Positions 25,432 to 36,020 of a stretch of 61,653 nucleotides of DNA are shown here, piece by piece. The notes beneath the pieces were generated by a model. The model worked only from the letters and a program-made list of their open reading frames with translations, was not told where the DNA came from and searched no databases. Each line of letters opens with the position of its first letter. Position 1 is the stretch's first letter. The translations under genes and the position numbers were made by a program. Source of the stretch: Novosphingobium clariflavum (GTDB taxonomy: Bacteria; Pseudomonadota; Alphaproteobacteria; Sphingomonadales; Sphingomonadaceae); contig NZ_JAPCWC010000021.1 in NCBI RefSeq assembly GCF_026420865.1, forward strand, positions 1-61,653, given 5' to 3'.

Positions 25432-26297
25432 GGAATCATTTCTCCGAAGGGGGCTTCACCGGGCAGCAAGGCACCGGCGGGGATTGGCGTCTCGGCGCGC
25501 CATTTTTCGTAAACCGGGCCGAAATCGAGCCCGACAAGGTCCTCGATCAGCTGCGGCAGGCTCTCGAGGACAAAATAGGTCTTCTGGAAGGCATCGATCA
25601 TGTAGCCGGTGCGCATCACCCGCTCTGCATCGAAGGGCAGGCGCAGCACCGCGCGGTCTTCCAGCGCGTAACGGGTTTCACCCGAGGACGAGATGATCCC
25701 CGCGCCAAACACGCGCAGGCCGCCATCCTCGCGCACGAGGCCGAATTCGATCGTGTACCAGTAGATCCGCGCCAGCATCGGCAGCGCGTCCATTGCCATC
25801 GCCCGTTCTCCGGCCTTGCCGTAAAGCTCGAGGAAATCGGCGATCGTGGGATCGAGCAACATCGGCACATGGCCGAAGAAGTCGTGAAACACGTCCGGCT
25901 CGACCAGATAGTCGAGTTCATGCTCCTCGCGCAGCCAGCGGGTCACCGGAAAGCGGCGATGCGCAAGATGATCGAAAAACACCGCGTCGGGAATGAACCC
26001 GGGCACCCCCACCAGCGTCCAGCCCGTCGCCGCTTCGAGGATCGCATTGGCATCCTCGAAACGGGGTATGCCACCGGCGCAGTCGAGCCGCTTCAAACCC
26101 TCACGGAAAGCCGCGCAGGCATGGGTTTCGACCAGCGCCGATTGCCGCGCATAAAGGCGGCGCCAGCGATCGTGCATCTCAGGGGTATAGGCATGCCAGT
26201 GCTGGCCGACGGTATAGTCGTCGCCCGCGCCTTCATACTCTCCCCGAAGGCCGCTCGTGGTTGTCTGGGTGGACGGCGTCTTCATGACCGGAACCAT
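25428..26297 (-). CDS. phhA: Phenylalanine 4-monooxygenase
   Basis: 289 aa, bacterial length without the regulatory ACT domain of animals. Hydroxylates phenylalanine to tyrosine with tetrahydropterin and O2. The iron facial triad is in PDVFHDFFGHVPML (two His) and YWYTIEFGLV (Glu). First gene of the phhA-hpd operon, divergent from an Lrp-type gene whose start is 95 bases away. Regulation by that protein is likely. Confidence 0.96.
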
Positions 26298-26392
26298 ATC
26301 ACGAGCACCGCGTCAGTTCCGTGCGATTGCACCCTCCATTTGCAGTGCTATTAGTGAAATCGACCAAGAATACGAACGCAGATAGGGGATTC

Positions 26393-26854
26393 ATGCAGCT
26401 CGACACATTCGACCGCAAGATCATCGCCGCCTTGCAGGAAGACGCCCGCATGCCGGTCGCGCAAGTCGCCGAACAGACCGCGCTTTCCGCCACCCCGGTC
26501 AGCCGCCGCATCAAGCGGCTCGAGGACGAGGGCGTGATCCGCGGCTATGTGCCGGTGCTTGACCCGCGCAAGCTGGGTTTCGAACTGGAAGCCTATGTGC
26601 TGATCAACCTCAACGCCCATGTCGACGAGATCATCCAGCGCTTCGAACAGGCGATCCGCGAGCATCCTTACGTCATCGCCTGTAATGCGGTGACGGGCGA
26701 CATGGACTACCTCGTCCATGTGGTCGCCCGGAACGTGGACCATCTCTCGCAGATCACGCTCAAGACCTTGCTGCGCATTCCCGGCGTGCGCGACGTGAAG
26801 TCGATCATCGTGCTGGAAGCGGTGAAGGAAGCGCACGGGCTGCCGCTGGAATGA
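26393..26854 (+). CDS. Lrp/AsnC-family regulator
   Basis: 153 aa from ATG 26393 (GGGGA site). N-terminal HTH (LDTFDRKIIAALQEDARMPVAQVAEQTALSATPVSRRIKRLEDEG, first 50 residues) and C-terminal RAM/ligand domain (AYVLINLN, ITLKTLLRIPGVRDVKSIIVL). Such proteins respond to amino acids. Divergent from phhA-hpd, so it is the probable phenylalanine/tyrosine-responsive regulator of that operon. Confidence 0.93.
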   Translation: MQLDTFDRKIIAALQEDARMPVAQVAEQTALSATPVSRRIKRLEDEGVIRGYVPVLDPRKLGFELEAYVLINLNAHVDEIIQRFEQAIREHPYVIACNAVTGDMDYLVHVVARNVDHLSQITLKTLLRIPGVRDVKSIIVLEAVKEAHGLPLE

Positions 26855-26895
26855 CCGCAAGGCCCCGGATCGCCTGAGCCCCTCAACAAGAAAGG

Positions 26896-26913
26896 GGGCC
26901 CGCAGGCCCCCTC
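26896..26913. terminator. Terminator shared by Lrp gene and NAD-GDH gene
   Basis: GGGGGCC-CGCA-GGCCCCC, a 7-bp all-GC stem. Read from the GDH side it is followed by TTTCTTGTTG. Lies between two convergent stops. Confidence 0.65.
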
Positions 26914-26934
26914 CCCGTCATCTGGCGACGCCGA

Positions 26935-29900
26935 TCAGCGGCCGAGCAGGTTGCGCGCCTGGCTGGCGATCTGCGCGAGCATCGCCGGCGTCAGCGGCAC
27001 CGTCTTCTCCGCGCGCTGGACCATGCCGCGGAAAGTGCGGATCGCGGCCGTGTGCGCACGGGCCCACTCTTCCGCCGCCGCAGCCGGATCGGCCTTGCCG
27101 GCCTCGGTACGCGACAGCGCCTTGAGGAAGTCGAGCCGCATCTGCTGGAAGTCCCGCGCGAGCCCGGCAACGAGCAAGCGCTCCCAGGGATCGGAGGGGT
27201 TCATCGTTGCCGCATTGGCCTGCGCCCAGTCGAGCCCGAGTCCCGCGCCGATACGCGAGAAGGCGCCGACAAGGCGGCGGGCATCCAGCCCGGTCTCCGC
27301 CGCGAGATCGGCAATGCCGACCGCGCCGTCGAGATCGTAGAGGTTGGCAACCAGTGCCGCTTCCGCTTCCGGCGCGCCCAGTTCGAGCAAGCCCTGACGC
27401 AGCTTCTGCGAGTGCTGCGCGACACGTTCGCCCAGCAGTTCCTCGGTATCGACCGAAAGCGCCGCGACCTGACCGCCGATGCGGGCGATCACTTCCGACG
27501 GCGTGCTGCGTCCGGCACCGGCGCGCAGCAGGTCGGCCATGTGGCTCCGCACCGCACCCGCCGCCTTGCTGAAGAGCGCCAGGCGGGCCTCTTCGCTCAT
27601 CGGCGCGGTTTCGAGCCGTGCCCAGAGCGCGTCGAGGTCGAACAACTGCACCGCCAGCGCGAAGGCCGCAGCAACCTGCGCAAGCTCGGCGCCTTCCTCT
27701 TCGGCCAGTTCGAAGGGATGGACGATACCGAGACGGTTGACGATGCGGTTGGCAAGCTTGGTCGCGACGATCTGCGGGGCCAGGCGGTGGCCTTCGATGA
27801 AGGCGGCGAAACGCTCCTGCATGGGCTGCGGGAACGAGGCCAGCAGCAGCGCCTGAAGGCTGGCATCGCTGGCAAGCGCGCTCTTCTCGATGGCGTCCTG
27901 CAGCACCAGCTTGCCGCTGGAAAGCAGCACCGCCAGTTCGGGGCGGGTCAGCCCGCGACCGTCCTGCACGCGGCGGGCCAGCGCCTCGTTGTCGGCAAGG
28001 CCCTCGGTCTTGCGGTCGAGATTGCCGCCTTCCTCCAGCGTCTCGATCAGGCGCACTTGCGCCGGGATCGCCGCGGCGCCGCCGCGTTCGGCAATCGAGA
28101 GCGCCAGCGCCTGGAGCCGGTTGTCTTCGAGCACGAGGTGGGCCACCTCGTCGGTCATGTCGCGCAGAAGTTCGACGCGCTGCTCTTCGCTGAGGACGCC
28201 CGCGCGCTTGGCCGCTGCCAGCGCGATCTTGATGTTGACCTCGTTGTCCGAGCAGTCGACGCCCGCCGAATTGTCGATGAAGTCGGCATTGATGCGGCCG
28301 CCGCGCGCCGCGAACTCGATGCGCGCGGCCTGGGTAACGCCAAGGTTGGCGCCTTCGCCGATGACCCTGGCGCCCACTTCGTTGGCGCTGACACGCAGCG
28401 CATCGTTGGCCGGATCGCCGACATCGGCGTTGTTCTCGCTCGACGCCTTCACATAGGTGCCGATGCCGCCGAACCACAGCAGGTCGACCTTGGCCCAGAG
28501 GATCGCCGAGATCAGCGAATCCGGGTCCATCTCCTCAAGGCCGATACCCAGCGCCTCGCGCACTTCGGCGCTCAGCGGGATCGACTTGGACTTGCGCGAG
28601 AACACCCCGCCGCCCGCGGAGATCAGCGACTTGTCATAGTCGTCCCAGCTCGAATGCGGCAGGTCGAACATGCGCTTGCGCTCATCCCAGCTGGCCGCCG
28701 GATCGGGGTTGGGGTCGAGGAAGATATGGCGGTGATCGAAGGCGGCGACGATCTTGAGCGCTTTCGAGAGCAGCATGCCGTTGCCGAACACGTCGCCCGA
28801 CATGTCGCCGCAACCGACCACGCGAACCGGATCGACCTGGACGTCCACCCCCTGTTCCAGGAAGTGGCGCTGAACCGAGAGCCAGGCGCCCTTGGCAGTG
28901 ATGCCCATGGCCTTGTGGTCGTAGCCGTTGGAGCCGCCGCTGGCGAAGGCATCGTCCAGCCAGAAGTCGCGCGATTCGGCGATGCCGTTGGCCACGTCGG
29001 AGAACTTGGCCGTGCCCTTGTCGGCTGCGACCACGAAGTACGGATCCTCACCGTCGAGGATCGTCACGCCTTCGGGATGGACAACCGTGTCGGCCACGAT
29101 GTTGTCGGTGATCGACAGCAGCGTGCCGATGAAGATCTCGTAGCTGGCCTGCCCTTCGGCGGCCCAGCCGGCACGATCGAGCGCGGGGTCGGGAAGCTGC
29201 TTGGGATAGAAACCGCCCTTCGCGCCGGTCGGCACGATCACCGCGTTCTTCACGCGCTGCGCCTTCATCAGGCCAAGGATTTCGGTGCGATAGTCGTCGC
29301 GGCGGTCGGACCAGCGCAGGCCGCCACGGGCGACCGGTCCGGCACGCAAGTGGATGCCCTCCACGCGGCGCGAATAGACGAAGATCTCGCGCCAGGGCAG
29401 CGGCTTGGGCAGCCCCGGAACCAGCGCGGAATCGAACTTGAAGGCAAGCGCCAGTTGCCCTGCCTCGGCAAAGGCATTGGTGCGCAGCATCGCCCCGACC
29501 AGATCGCGGTAAGCGCGCAGCAGACGGTCGTCGTTGATCGCGCTGACCCCGGCGAGACCGGTGCGGATCGCCTCCTGCGCAGCGGCGCGGGCCTTGCCGC
29601 GATCGCCGGTGTAGGCCGGATCATGAATCACGCGAAACAGATCAATGAGGCCCAGCGTCACCGTCGGCGCGCCCTGCAAGGCGTCAACGGCGGTGGCGAT
29701 GCCGAAGTTCATGCCGGCCTGACGCAGATAACGATACCAGGCGCGCAGCCAGTTCGCCTCGCGCTTGGACAGGCCAAGGCCGGGAACCAGGCGGTTGAAC
29801 GGATCGTCCTCGCTGCGGCCATTGAGCACACCGACCAGCGCATTCTCGATCATCGGCGCGAGCTTCAGCACGTCACCCGCATCGCGTCCGGCGGGCAGCG

Positions 29901-31674
29901 CCAGGGTGAAGTCGTGGATCGTGCCGATGCGGCCCTTTTCCAGCGGGGTCGGCATTTCCGCGATCACCCGGAAGCCGAAATTCTCCAGCGCCGGCACCGC
30001 GTCGGACAGCGGCAGGCTGCCTTCGGCCTGGTAGATCTTGAGGCGCAGCTGTCCGGCCTCGTCGCCGTCGCCGCCATAGAGGCGCACGTCGCGCAGCGCC
30101 TGCGTGCGGGCGTTGTCGCCCGCTTCCTCGACCACCAGCTTGCGCATGTGGGCGATGTCGACCGCGGCTTCGGCGGGGCCGTAATCACTGCGGTAGACCA
30201 TCGGGAAGGCATCGGCATAACGCGAGGCGATCGCAGCCGCGCGCGCCGGTTCGAACGACTGCGCCAGCGCCGCTTCCACCGCCTCGCCCCAGCCGCGCAG
30301 CATGACCTGCAGACGGTGGTCGAGCGCGGCCTCGTCGAGCGAGCCTGCGCCTTCCCGGATGTCGAGCGTGTAGCGCAGCATGGCAAGGTTGCCCGCCTCG
30401 ACGCTGAGCGCCCAGTCCAGCGTCGTGCCTTGCGCGGCTTCCTCGATCATCGCCTGAATACGCTTGCGCATCTGCGTGGAAAGAGTGTCGCGGGTGATCC
30501 ACACAAAGGCGAAAAGGTGACGCGAAAGCGGCGAGGTGGTGACGATCAGGCGCGGACGCGGACGGTCGACCAGGCCGGTCATCGTCGTCGCGAGGCGCTC
30601 AACATCGTCATCCGGGAAGCCCAGCACGAGGTCGTGCGGCAGGCTGGTCAGGGCATGGGCCAGTGCCTTGCCGGTGTGGCCGCCCGGATCGAAGCCAAGC
30701 TTGCCGGCCAGCCCCGCCATCGCCGTGCGCAGGCGCGGAACGCGGTCGGGCGTCGCGGCCAGCGCGGCGCTCGTCCAGATCCCGGCATGGACCGACAGCG
30801 CAGTGACCTTGCCGTCCTCGACCAGCGGCACGAGGAACAGGTCGAGCGGCACGCGGCGGTGCACGGTGGCGATGCGGTTCGCCTTGATGACCATCGGCGC
30901 CCGCACCGAGCCCTCGGCAAGCTGGGCATCGAACGCAGCGAAGGCGCGGGCATAGCTGGCCTCGGACAGCAAATCGCGCTGATCGCGGCGGCAGACACCA
31001 AGCAGGTCGGAATGGCTGCCGTCGCGGTGCTGGGTGACATGGCCGAGCTGGGTGAGCATGCCGCTGGCAAACCAGCGCAGCAGCTCCGCGCCCTCGGCAT
31101 CGCCGACCAGCGCGGAATCGGCGGTCATCGCCGCGACCATCTGCGGCCAGTCCGCCACGGCGATCCGCACGTCGGCCAGCGTGGTTTCCAGCATGCGCTG
31201 CAGCTCGCCGCGCTGGCGCGCATCGATGCGGGCGGTCTCGATGTAGATCATCGATTCGCGCAGCGCACCTTCGACACTGTTTTCGGGCAGGGCAACCAGG
31301 TGCCCTTCGTCGTCACGCTCGACCGTGACGACCGGGTGGGCCAGACGGTCGATCACGAGACCGGCCTCGGCAATGGCGGCGGCCACCGAATCGACCAGGA
31401 ACGGCATGTCGTCGTTGATGAGCGCAATGCGCAGGTAACGACGGTCCTCGCTGGCCGAGACCAGCTCGATCACCGCTTCGCCCCGCTGGCGCGTCGCTGC
31501 GGTTTCCAGGAGTACCCGCGCGGCCTCGTCGACCCAGGCGCGGTCGTCCACCGGGGCATCGCCGGGCAGCAGGGAATCGCTGATGCGCGATACGATCGCC
31601 GCGTGAAGTGCCGCTCCTCCGGGCCCTTCGTCCGTTCGGGCCTGTGCTGCGATCTTCACTTCATCTGCGCTCAT
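26935..31674 (-). CDS. gdhB: NAD-specific glutamate dehydrogenase, 180-kDa class
   Basis: 1579 aa from ATG 31674, preferred over ATG 31689 because GGGAG lies at good spacing. Oxidises glutamate to 2-oxoglutarate and ammonia with NAD; the large class is allosterically controlled (arginine and other effectors in known members). The long N-terminal part carries ACT-like domains; the catalytic core includes LRWSDRRDDYRTEILGLMKAQ, VPTGAKGGFYPKQLPDP and VRVVGCGDMSGDVFGNGML, followed by FLDPNPDPAASWDERKRMF. Single-gene unit. The antisense strand is open for almost the whole length, an effect of GC-rich codon use. Confidence 0.96.
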   Translation of the reverse strand: MSADEVKIAAQARTDEGPGGAALHAAIVSRISDSLLPGDAPVDDRAWVDEAARVLLETAATRQRGEAVIELVSASEDRRYLRIALINDDMPFLVDSVAAAIAEAGLVIDRLAHPVVTVERDDEGHLVALPENSVEGALRESMIYIETARIDARQRGELQRMLETTLADVRIAVADWPQMVAAMTADSALVGDAEGAELLRWFASGMLTQLGHVTQHRDGSHSDLLGVCRRDQRDLLSEASYARAFAAFDAQLAEGSVRAPMVIKANRIATVHRRVPLDLFLVPLVEDGKVTALSVHAGIWTSAALAATPDRVPRLRTAMAGLAGKLGFDPGGHTGKALAHALTSLPHDLVLGFPDDDVERLATTMTGLVDRPRPRLIVTTSPLSRHLFAFVWITRDTLSTQMRKRIQAMIEEAAQGTTLDWALSVEAGNLAMLRYTLDIREGAGSLDEAALDHRLQVMLRGWGEAVEAALAQSFEPARAAAIASRYADAFPMVYRSDYGPAEAAVDIAHMRKLVVEEAGDNARTQALRDVRLYGGDGDEAGQLRLKIYQAEGSLPLSDAVPALENFGFRVIAEMPTPLEKGRIGTIHDFTLALPAGRDAGDVLKLAPMIENALVGVLNGRSEDDPFNRLVPGLGLSKREANWLRAWYRYLRQAGMNFGIATAVDALQGAPTVTLGLIDLFRVIHDPAYTGDRGKARAAAQEAIRTGLAGVSAINDDRLLRAYRDLVGAMLRTNAFAEAGQLALAFKFDSALVPGLPKPLPWREIFVYSRRVEGIHLRAGPVARGGLRWSDRRDDYRTEILGLMKAQRVKNAVIVPTGAKGGFYPKQLPDPALDRAGWAAEGQASYEIFIGTLLSITDNIVADTVVHPEGVTILDGEDPYFVVAADKGTAKFSDVANGIAESRDFWLDDAFASGGSNGYDHKAMGITAKGAWLSVQRHFLEQGVDVQVDPVRVVGCGDMSGDVFGNGMLLSKALKIVAAFDHRHIFLDPNPDPAASWDERKRMFDLPHSSWDDYDKSLISAGGGVFSRKSKSIPLSAEVREALGIGLEEMDPDSLISAILWAKVDLLWFGGIGTYVKASSENNADVGDPANDALRVSANEVGARVIGEGANLGVTQAARIEFAARGGRINADFIDNSAGVDCSDNEVNIKIALAAAKRAGVLSEEQRVELLRDMTDEVAHLVLEDNRLQALALSIAERGGAAAIPAQVRLIETLEEGGNLDRKTEGLADNEALARRVQDGRGLTRPELAVLLSSGKLVLQDAIEKSALASDASLQALLLASFPQPMQERFAAFIEGHRLAPQIVATKLANRIVNRLGIVHPFELAEEEGAELAQVAAAFALAVQLFDLDALWARLETAPMSEEARLALFSKAAGAVRSHMADLLRAGAGRSTPSEVIARIGGQVAALSVDTEELLGERVAQHSQKLRQGLLELGAPEAEAALVANLYDLDGAVGIADLAAETGLDARRLVGAFSRIGAGLGLDWAQANAATMNPSDPWERLLVAGLARDFQQMRLDFLKALSRTEAGKADPAAAAEEWARAHTAAIRTFRGMVQRAEKTVPLTPAMLAQIASQARNLLGR

Positions 31675-31918
31675 AACGTGCTCCCGCATTCCTTACGGCT
31701 TGCGGCGTCTGCGCTCGATGGGGCGCGCAGCGCCTGCCTTCGACATATAGGACCGGTCATGCTTTCCGGCATCCATCTTCCCCCGTAAATTCACGCAGGG
31801 AAAGGTTCGGCCCTTTCAACGATGCAATGCAGCATCGCCGCGTTCCGGACGACCGGTCGCGAGCCCGGAAACGCAGACCCAGCGTTGTAACGGGGTTTCT
31901 CAGTTGCGCAATATTCGA

Positions 31919-33658
31919 TTAACGGGAGGAAATTGCATAATTTGCACCAACGACCGATTCCCCGGATCCCGTCACGGACAGCCGCACGATCCTTACGACA
32001 GGTCCGCCGATTTCGCCCGGTTCCGGCCGGATCGTCACCACCACCTGCCCCTGTGCCAGAAGGGCCCGATAGGCCCGGCAAGCTTGCGCAAAGCGCGCGC
32101 ATTCCCGGGCGTAACGGTCGTACTGGGTGAGAATCGCATAGTCGGCACGGCAGGTCGCGCGAAGGACTGCCGGCATCGTGCCGTAATCGAGATTGCTGCG
32201 GCCGCCGCGCGCCGCCGCGATCGCACGGTAGTCCATCCGGGCCGAGAGCCGCGCTCGCACGTCGATGCACCCCGCTTCGCCCATCGGAAACCGCTCGGCC
32301 CAGGGCTGGCGCAGCATGTCGAACGCAAAGTGCTCGACAAGGATCGTGCGCCCCGGCGGGATATGCGCGATTGCCCAGGCCGTGGCGCGCTGGCGCGTAT
32401 CGTCCGCGCGCTCACGCGCCCGTTCCATCACCGTCAGCATCGGCGCGAGGCAAGCCGCGATGAGGATGATCACGGTGGCGCACAGGGCAGCCGGGCTGTT
32501 CGCCGGCCGCATGGGTGAAAGCGAGGGGGCATCGCGAAATCCCCGCAGCACCGCCATGGTCCCCAGTCCGGCAAGCGCGGCCAGCACCGGTAGCAGCGGG
32601 ATCGCCCAGCGCTCCCACACCAGTCCCTGAAACCCCAGCGCCAGCCCTTGTGCGAGCGTGTACGGCACCAGCACAGCCAACGCGCCCCGGCCGCGCGCCA
32701 GCCGCTCAGCATCGCCCAGCGATCCAGCCAGCGCCGCCAGGCCGGCAAAAGCCAGCAGCAGCCCCACCCCACCGAAGCCCGCCAGCAATGGGCCTTGTGC
32801 ATACCACAAGAGGTTGCCGAAAAACCCATGCCCGGTCGCCTCGAGATGACGCACCTGCACCTCGCCGCCGAGATCGCGCAGAACCCGCGCGGGGGCCAGC
32901 ACCAGCACCGGCGCGACCAGTGCAAAGCAGCACAGGCTCATTCCCCCCGCCCCGACCAGCCGACGGACCATGCCGCCCAGCGATTCCCGTCGAGACCGGC
33001 CGGAGGCAATCACCGCCCCGGCAATGGCCGCTGCGGCCAGCGCTGCGGGCCATTTGGTCGCTGCCGCGCAGGCCAACCAGAAGGAGGCCCGGGCAAGATC
33101 CCGGCGCCCCCCGCCTTGCACCACCCGAAGGCTCGCCAGCAGGACAAGCTGCAGGAACGCGGCTGCCATCACGTCGCTGCGGATCACTTGCGACCAGGTT
33201 ACATGGACCGGACAGATCGCCAGCAGCAGTGCGGCGACAAGGCCCGCGCCGATACCGCCCAGCGCCCGTCCCAACTGCCAGCACAGCCAGACCGACCATC
33301 CCCCGACCAGCGCCATCGCGGCCCGTCCCGGCAGCACGATGATCCCGGGATCGAGCCAGACTTGTCCGGCAAAGTCCGCAGCATCGGCAAAGCGCCCGCT
33401 TAACCGCCCGGTCGCCAGCACCCCCGCATCGACAAGCGCCAGCAGATACATCGTGAGGGTTGCCGGATGTCCGTACCAACCGGGATCGAGCGTCCCGGTT
33501 CGCAGCATTCGCAGCGCACCAAGCTCGAAGATCAACTCGTCCGGATCATTAAGCGCGGGTAGACCGAAGGCGATGCCGCGCAGGCGCAGGCCAAAAGCCA
33601 GAACCATGATCGCCGTCAACGCCGCTACGCCGGTGCGGCCCATGGCGTGACTGTTCAT
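31919..33658 (-). CDS. Glycosyltransferase family 39-like membrane protein
   Basis: 579 aa from ATG 33658, which overlaps the previous stop (ATGA). About 10-12 hydrophobic segments. The N-terminal loop ALNDPDELIFELGALRM and YGHPATLTMYLLAL match dolichyl/undecaprenyl-phosphate-mannose-type (PMT/ArnT-like) transferases with their acidic pair just after the first helix. VTWSQVIRSDVMAAAFLQLVLLA and ATKWPAALAAAA follow the family pattern. It would transfer a lipid-linked sugar on the periplasmic side. The last ~130 residues are a soluble tail. Last gene of the 15-kb polysaccharide operon. Confidence 0.78.
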   Translation of the reverse strand: MNSHAMGRTGVAALTAIMVLAFGLRLRGIAFGLPALNDPDELIFELGALRMLRTGTLDPGWYGHPATLTMYLLALVDAGVLATGRLSGRFADAADFAGQVWLDPGIIVLPGRAAMALVGGWSVWLCWQLGRALGGIGAGLVAALLLAICPVHVTWSQVIRSDVMAAAFLQLVLLASLRVVQGGGRRDLARASFWLACAAATKWPAALAAAAIAGAVIASGRSRRESLGGMVRRLVGAGGMSLCCFALVAPVLVLAPARVLRDLGGEVQVRHLEATGHGFFGNLLWYAQGPLLAGFGGVGLLLAFAGLAALAGSLGDAERLARGRGALAVLVPYTLAQGLALGFQGLVWERWAIPLLPVLAALAGLGTMAVLRGFRDAPSLSPMRPANSPAALCATVIILIAACLAPMLTVMERARERADDTRQRATAWAIAHIPPGRTILVEHFAFDMLRQPWAERFPMGEAGCIDVRARLSARMDYRAIAAARGGRSNLDYGTMPAVLRATCRADYAILTQYDRYARECARFAQACRAYRALLAQGQVVVTIRPEPGEIGGPVVRIVRLSVTGSGESVVGANYAISSR

Positions 33659-35046
33659 GAACGGCCAGCCCGATGACGATACGGCAGCCGCACGAACCGC
33701 CGGGGCTGGGCCCAGCCGCCTGCACGAATGTCTGCCAGTACCGCCCGGATGGTCTCGCCCGAGAGCCCCCATGCCACGGTCATGATCATCAGCGGCCGCA
33801 CGAACGAGCCCAACACCACCTGATAGGTCACCATCACCGTGCTACCGGTAAAATAGGAATCGCGGGGAACTTCAGCCATGCGGTCGAGCGGTATGTCGAG
33901 TGGCACCGCCAGCAGATAACACATGAAGATCGCCCAGCTTCGGCCCACCCCGCGCCGCGCCTCCAGCATCACGAAATAGAGCAGCAGGACCTGCGCATAG
34001 GCGCCCGGCTCCGAACTGATCAGCGCCATCGTCATGCCGAGGTTGACCGCGCGAAACGGGGGAACTGCCTCAGGGCGCAGCCAGGTCGCCGCCGCCGCCA
34101 GCACGATCAGCAACTGGGTGAATTGCTGCAATGCCGGCAGCAACATCGCCAGTCCCTCCACCACCCGCGAACCAAGGATGCCGACCAGCGGGAAGTTGTC
34201 CCCTTCCAGCAAGGCGACAAACGTCTGGTACGTGGTCGAATACCAGACATCGAGGATATTGGCGGGTTGCAGCTTGCCGAAACTGCGCACATTCTCGACA
34301 ATCTCGACCGGGCTGCCGCGCCCCAGCATGGCATAACTGACGAGATAGACGACCACCGCCGCCAGCAAGGCAGCCTCCGCGCGGGCCCAGCGGCGCACCA
34401 GCAGCAAGCCGAATATCGAGCCGATCAGGTAAACCTTAAGATTGACGGCAAAACCCGCCGCAAGCGCCTTGAGCCTGACATTGCGCAATACCGGGCCAAA
34501 TGCGAGCACCATCGCCGGAAACGCCAGCAGGATGAGGTTGCCTCGCTCCAGCCCGCAGAGCATCGGCATCCCCAGCCCCACGCAGATCGTGCGCGGCAGC
34601 GCGGTGCGCGGCTCCATCTTCGCGAAACTTTTCCAGCAAAGCCAGACATTCAACAGGTAGAGTCCGAAAATGCAGGCCAGCCCCACCCAGTCGCAATCGC
34701 GCGCGGCAAGGCCGGATCCGGCATCCCACTCGCCGCGGATCGCGTAGCAGGAATCGATCCCGAACAGCTTGAGCAGCACAAAGGAGAGCGGCGGATAGAT
34801 CGATAACCAGGCATCATACGTGCCTGGATTACGGGCCCATATCGCCGGATTGAACCAGTCCGCGAAAACGTCGCTCGGCTCGTAGAAAAACGGTGCGGGC
34901 AAGTAGCCCCAGATCGTCACATGCCATACGCAATAGGCAAGGCCACCAAGGATCAGCGCGGCCATCGTCCATTCGGCACGCTCGCCAGGATTCATGCCGC
35001 CCCCACCCCCGCGCCAGCAGCCGTGCCGTTTGTCCATGGAGATCAT
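33655..35046 (-). CDS. Polytopic membrane glycosyltransferase (GT87/DUF2029-like)
   Basis: 463 aa if started at ATG 35046, which overlaps the GT2 stop (ATGA); ATG 34995 after a G-rich site is also possible. Around 10-11 hydrophobic segments. After the first helix comes FADWFNPAIWARNPGTYDAWLSIYPPLSF, a large periplasmic loop like that of GT87 mannosyltransferases that use polyprenyl-phosphate sugars. CGLERGNLILLAFPAMVLAFG is a conserved-looking helix pair. Its direct neighbour is a DPM-type GT2, which would make the polyprenyl-phosphate sugar donor it needs. Polymer role and linkage unknown. Confidence 0.65.
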   Translation of the reverse strand: MISMDKRHGCWRGGGGGMNPGERAEWTMAALILGGLAYCVWHVTIWGYLPAPFFYEPSDVFADWFNPAIWARNPGTYDAWLSIYPPLSFVLLKLFGIDSCYAIRGEWDAGSGLAARDCDWVGLACIFGLYLLNVWLCWKSFAKMEPRTALPRTICVGLGMPMLCGLERGNLILLAFPAMVLAFGPVLRNVRLKALAAGFAVNLKVYLIGSIFGLLLVRRWARAEAALLAAVVVYLVSYAMLGRGSPVEIVENVRSFGKLQPANILDVWYSTTYQTFVALLEGDNFPLVGILGSRVVEGLAMLLPALQQFTQLLIVLAAAATWLRPEAVPPFRAVNLGMTMALISSEPGAYAQVLLLYFVMLEARRGVGRSWAIFMCYLLAVPLDIPLDRMAEVPRDSYFTGSTVMVTYQVVLGSFVRPLMIMTVAWGLSGETIRAVLADIRAGGWAQPRRFVRLPYRHRAGRS

Positions 35047-36020
35047 GGCATCGGCGGGAAATTGACCCGCTCCCGCTCGATCACCAGAGGCTGATTGCGT
35101 GTCCGGTCGGCAACCAGCTGGACCTGCACGCCGATCAAGCCAAGAAACAGGAACAGCAGCGCCGACTGCCCTTCCAGCACCGCCGCCAGCAGCCAGAGCT
35201 GAACCGAATGCCCTGTGAGCCCCGCCCATACCGCGCCGCCCAGCGAGCACAGGGTCAGCATGGCAATCGCGAAAGCCAGATAGAGCGGCGCGCGCAGCAG
35301 CCGCTTGGACGATGCGGCAAGCCCGTTCAGCGCAAAGTCGAGCAGCGCAAAGACGTGATTGTTCGAACGTCCGCCGGCGCGCGCGGGACGTGAATAGCCG
35401 ATCGTCTCGAGATCATGGCCGGTCTCCACCAGCAGCGCGCGGAAGAACGGCTCCGGCTCGTTGAGTGCGGCGATCGCGGCCACAACGCGGCGGTCGTAGA
35501 GCCCGAACCCGGTCGCCCCCGGCACGATCGGATGATCGGCGATGGCCCGCTGCGTGCGATAGGCAAGAGCCCGCACCGCCGCGAGCAGGGGACGGCCGTG
35601 CTCCGCCTCGCGTACACCCAGTACGATCGCCGTTCCCGCTCTCCAGCGCGCCACAAATTCGGGAAGCAAGGCGGGCGGATCCTGGAAGTCGGCACACATG
35701 CCGATGACCGCCCGCCCCCGCGCCGCAAAGATCCCGTATGTAGGCGAGCGCATCTGCCCGAAATTGCGGGTATTGACGATAAGACGCACGCGCGGCTCGC
35801 GCCGACAGAGGTCGCGCAGGATCGCCACGGTGCGGTCCTGCGAACCATTGTCGATGAAAATGATCTCGAAATCGGCGACCAGCGGCTCCAGAACGGCGAT
35901 CACCGCCTGGGCAATGGCCTCGGCATTGGCTTCCTCGTTGCGGCACGGGATCACGACCGAAATTTCGGGAATACGTTCAACGCCATCCTCGGCGCAGCCT
36001 GACAAGGGCGCATCATGCAC
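35043..36020 (-). CDS. GT2 family polyprenyl-phosphate glycosyltransferase
   Basis: 325 aa from GTG 36020 (8-base overlap with the Wzz-like gene). N-terminal GT-A domain: EISVVIPCRNEEANAEAIA, FEIIFIDNGSQDRTVAIL, MCADFQDPPALLPEFVARW (the DXD-like metal site). Two helices at about 240-262 and 275-297 anchor it, as in GtrB/DPM1-like enzymes that load a sugar onto undecaprenyl phosphate at the inner face. Lies just before two polytopic transferases that need such donors. Confidence 0.85.
   Translation of the reverse strand: MHDAPLSGCAEDGVERIPEISVVIPCRNEEANAEAIAQAVIAVLEPLVADFEIIFIDNGSQDRTVAILRDLCRREPRVRLIVNTRNFGQMRSPTYGIFAARGRAVIGMCADFQDPPALLPEFVARWRAGTAIVLGVREAEHGRPLLAAVRALAYRTQRAIADHPIVPGATGFGLYDRRVVAAIAALNEPEPFFRALLVETGHDLETIGYSRPARAGGRSNNHVFALLDFALNGLAASSKRLLRAPLYLAFAIAMLTLCSLGGAVWAGLTGHSVQLWLLAAVLEGQSALLFLFLGLIGVQVQLVADRTRNQPLVIERERVNFPPMP

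Noticed and set aside
27052..31788. 1578-codon open frame on the plus strand opposite gdhB
   Set aside because: It mirrors the GDH gene, has no domain sense (rich in Arg, Gly, His) and arises from GC-rich third positions. Same reasoning for the long antisense frames opposite serA, rfbH and the OPX gene.
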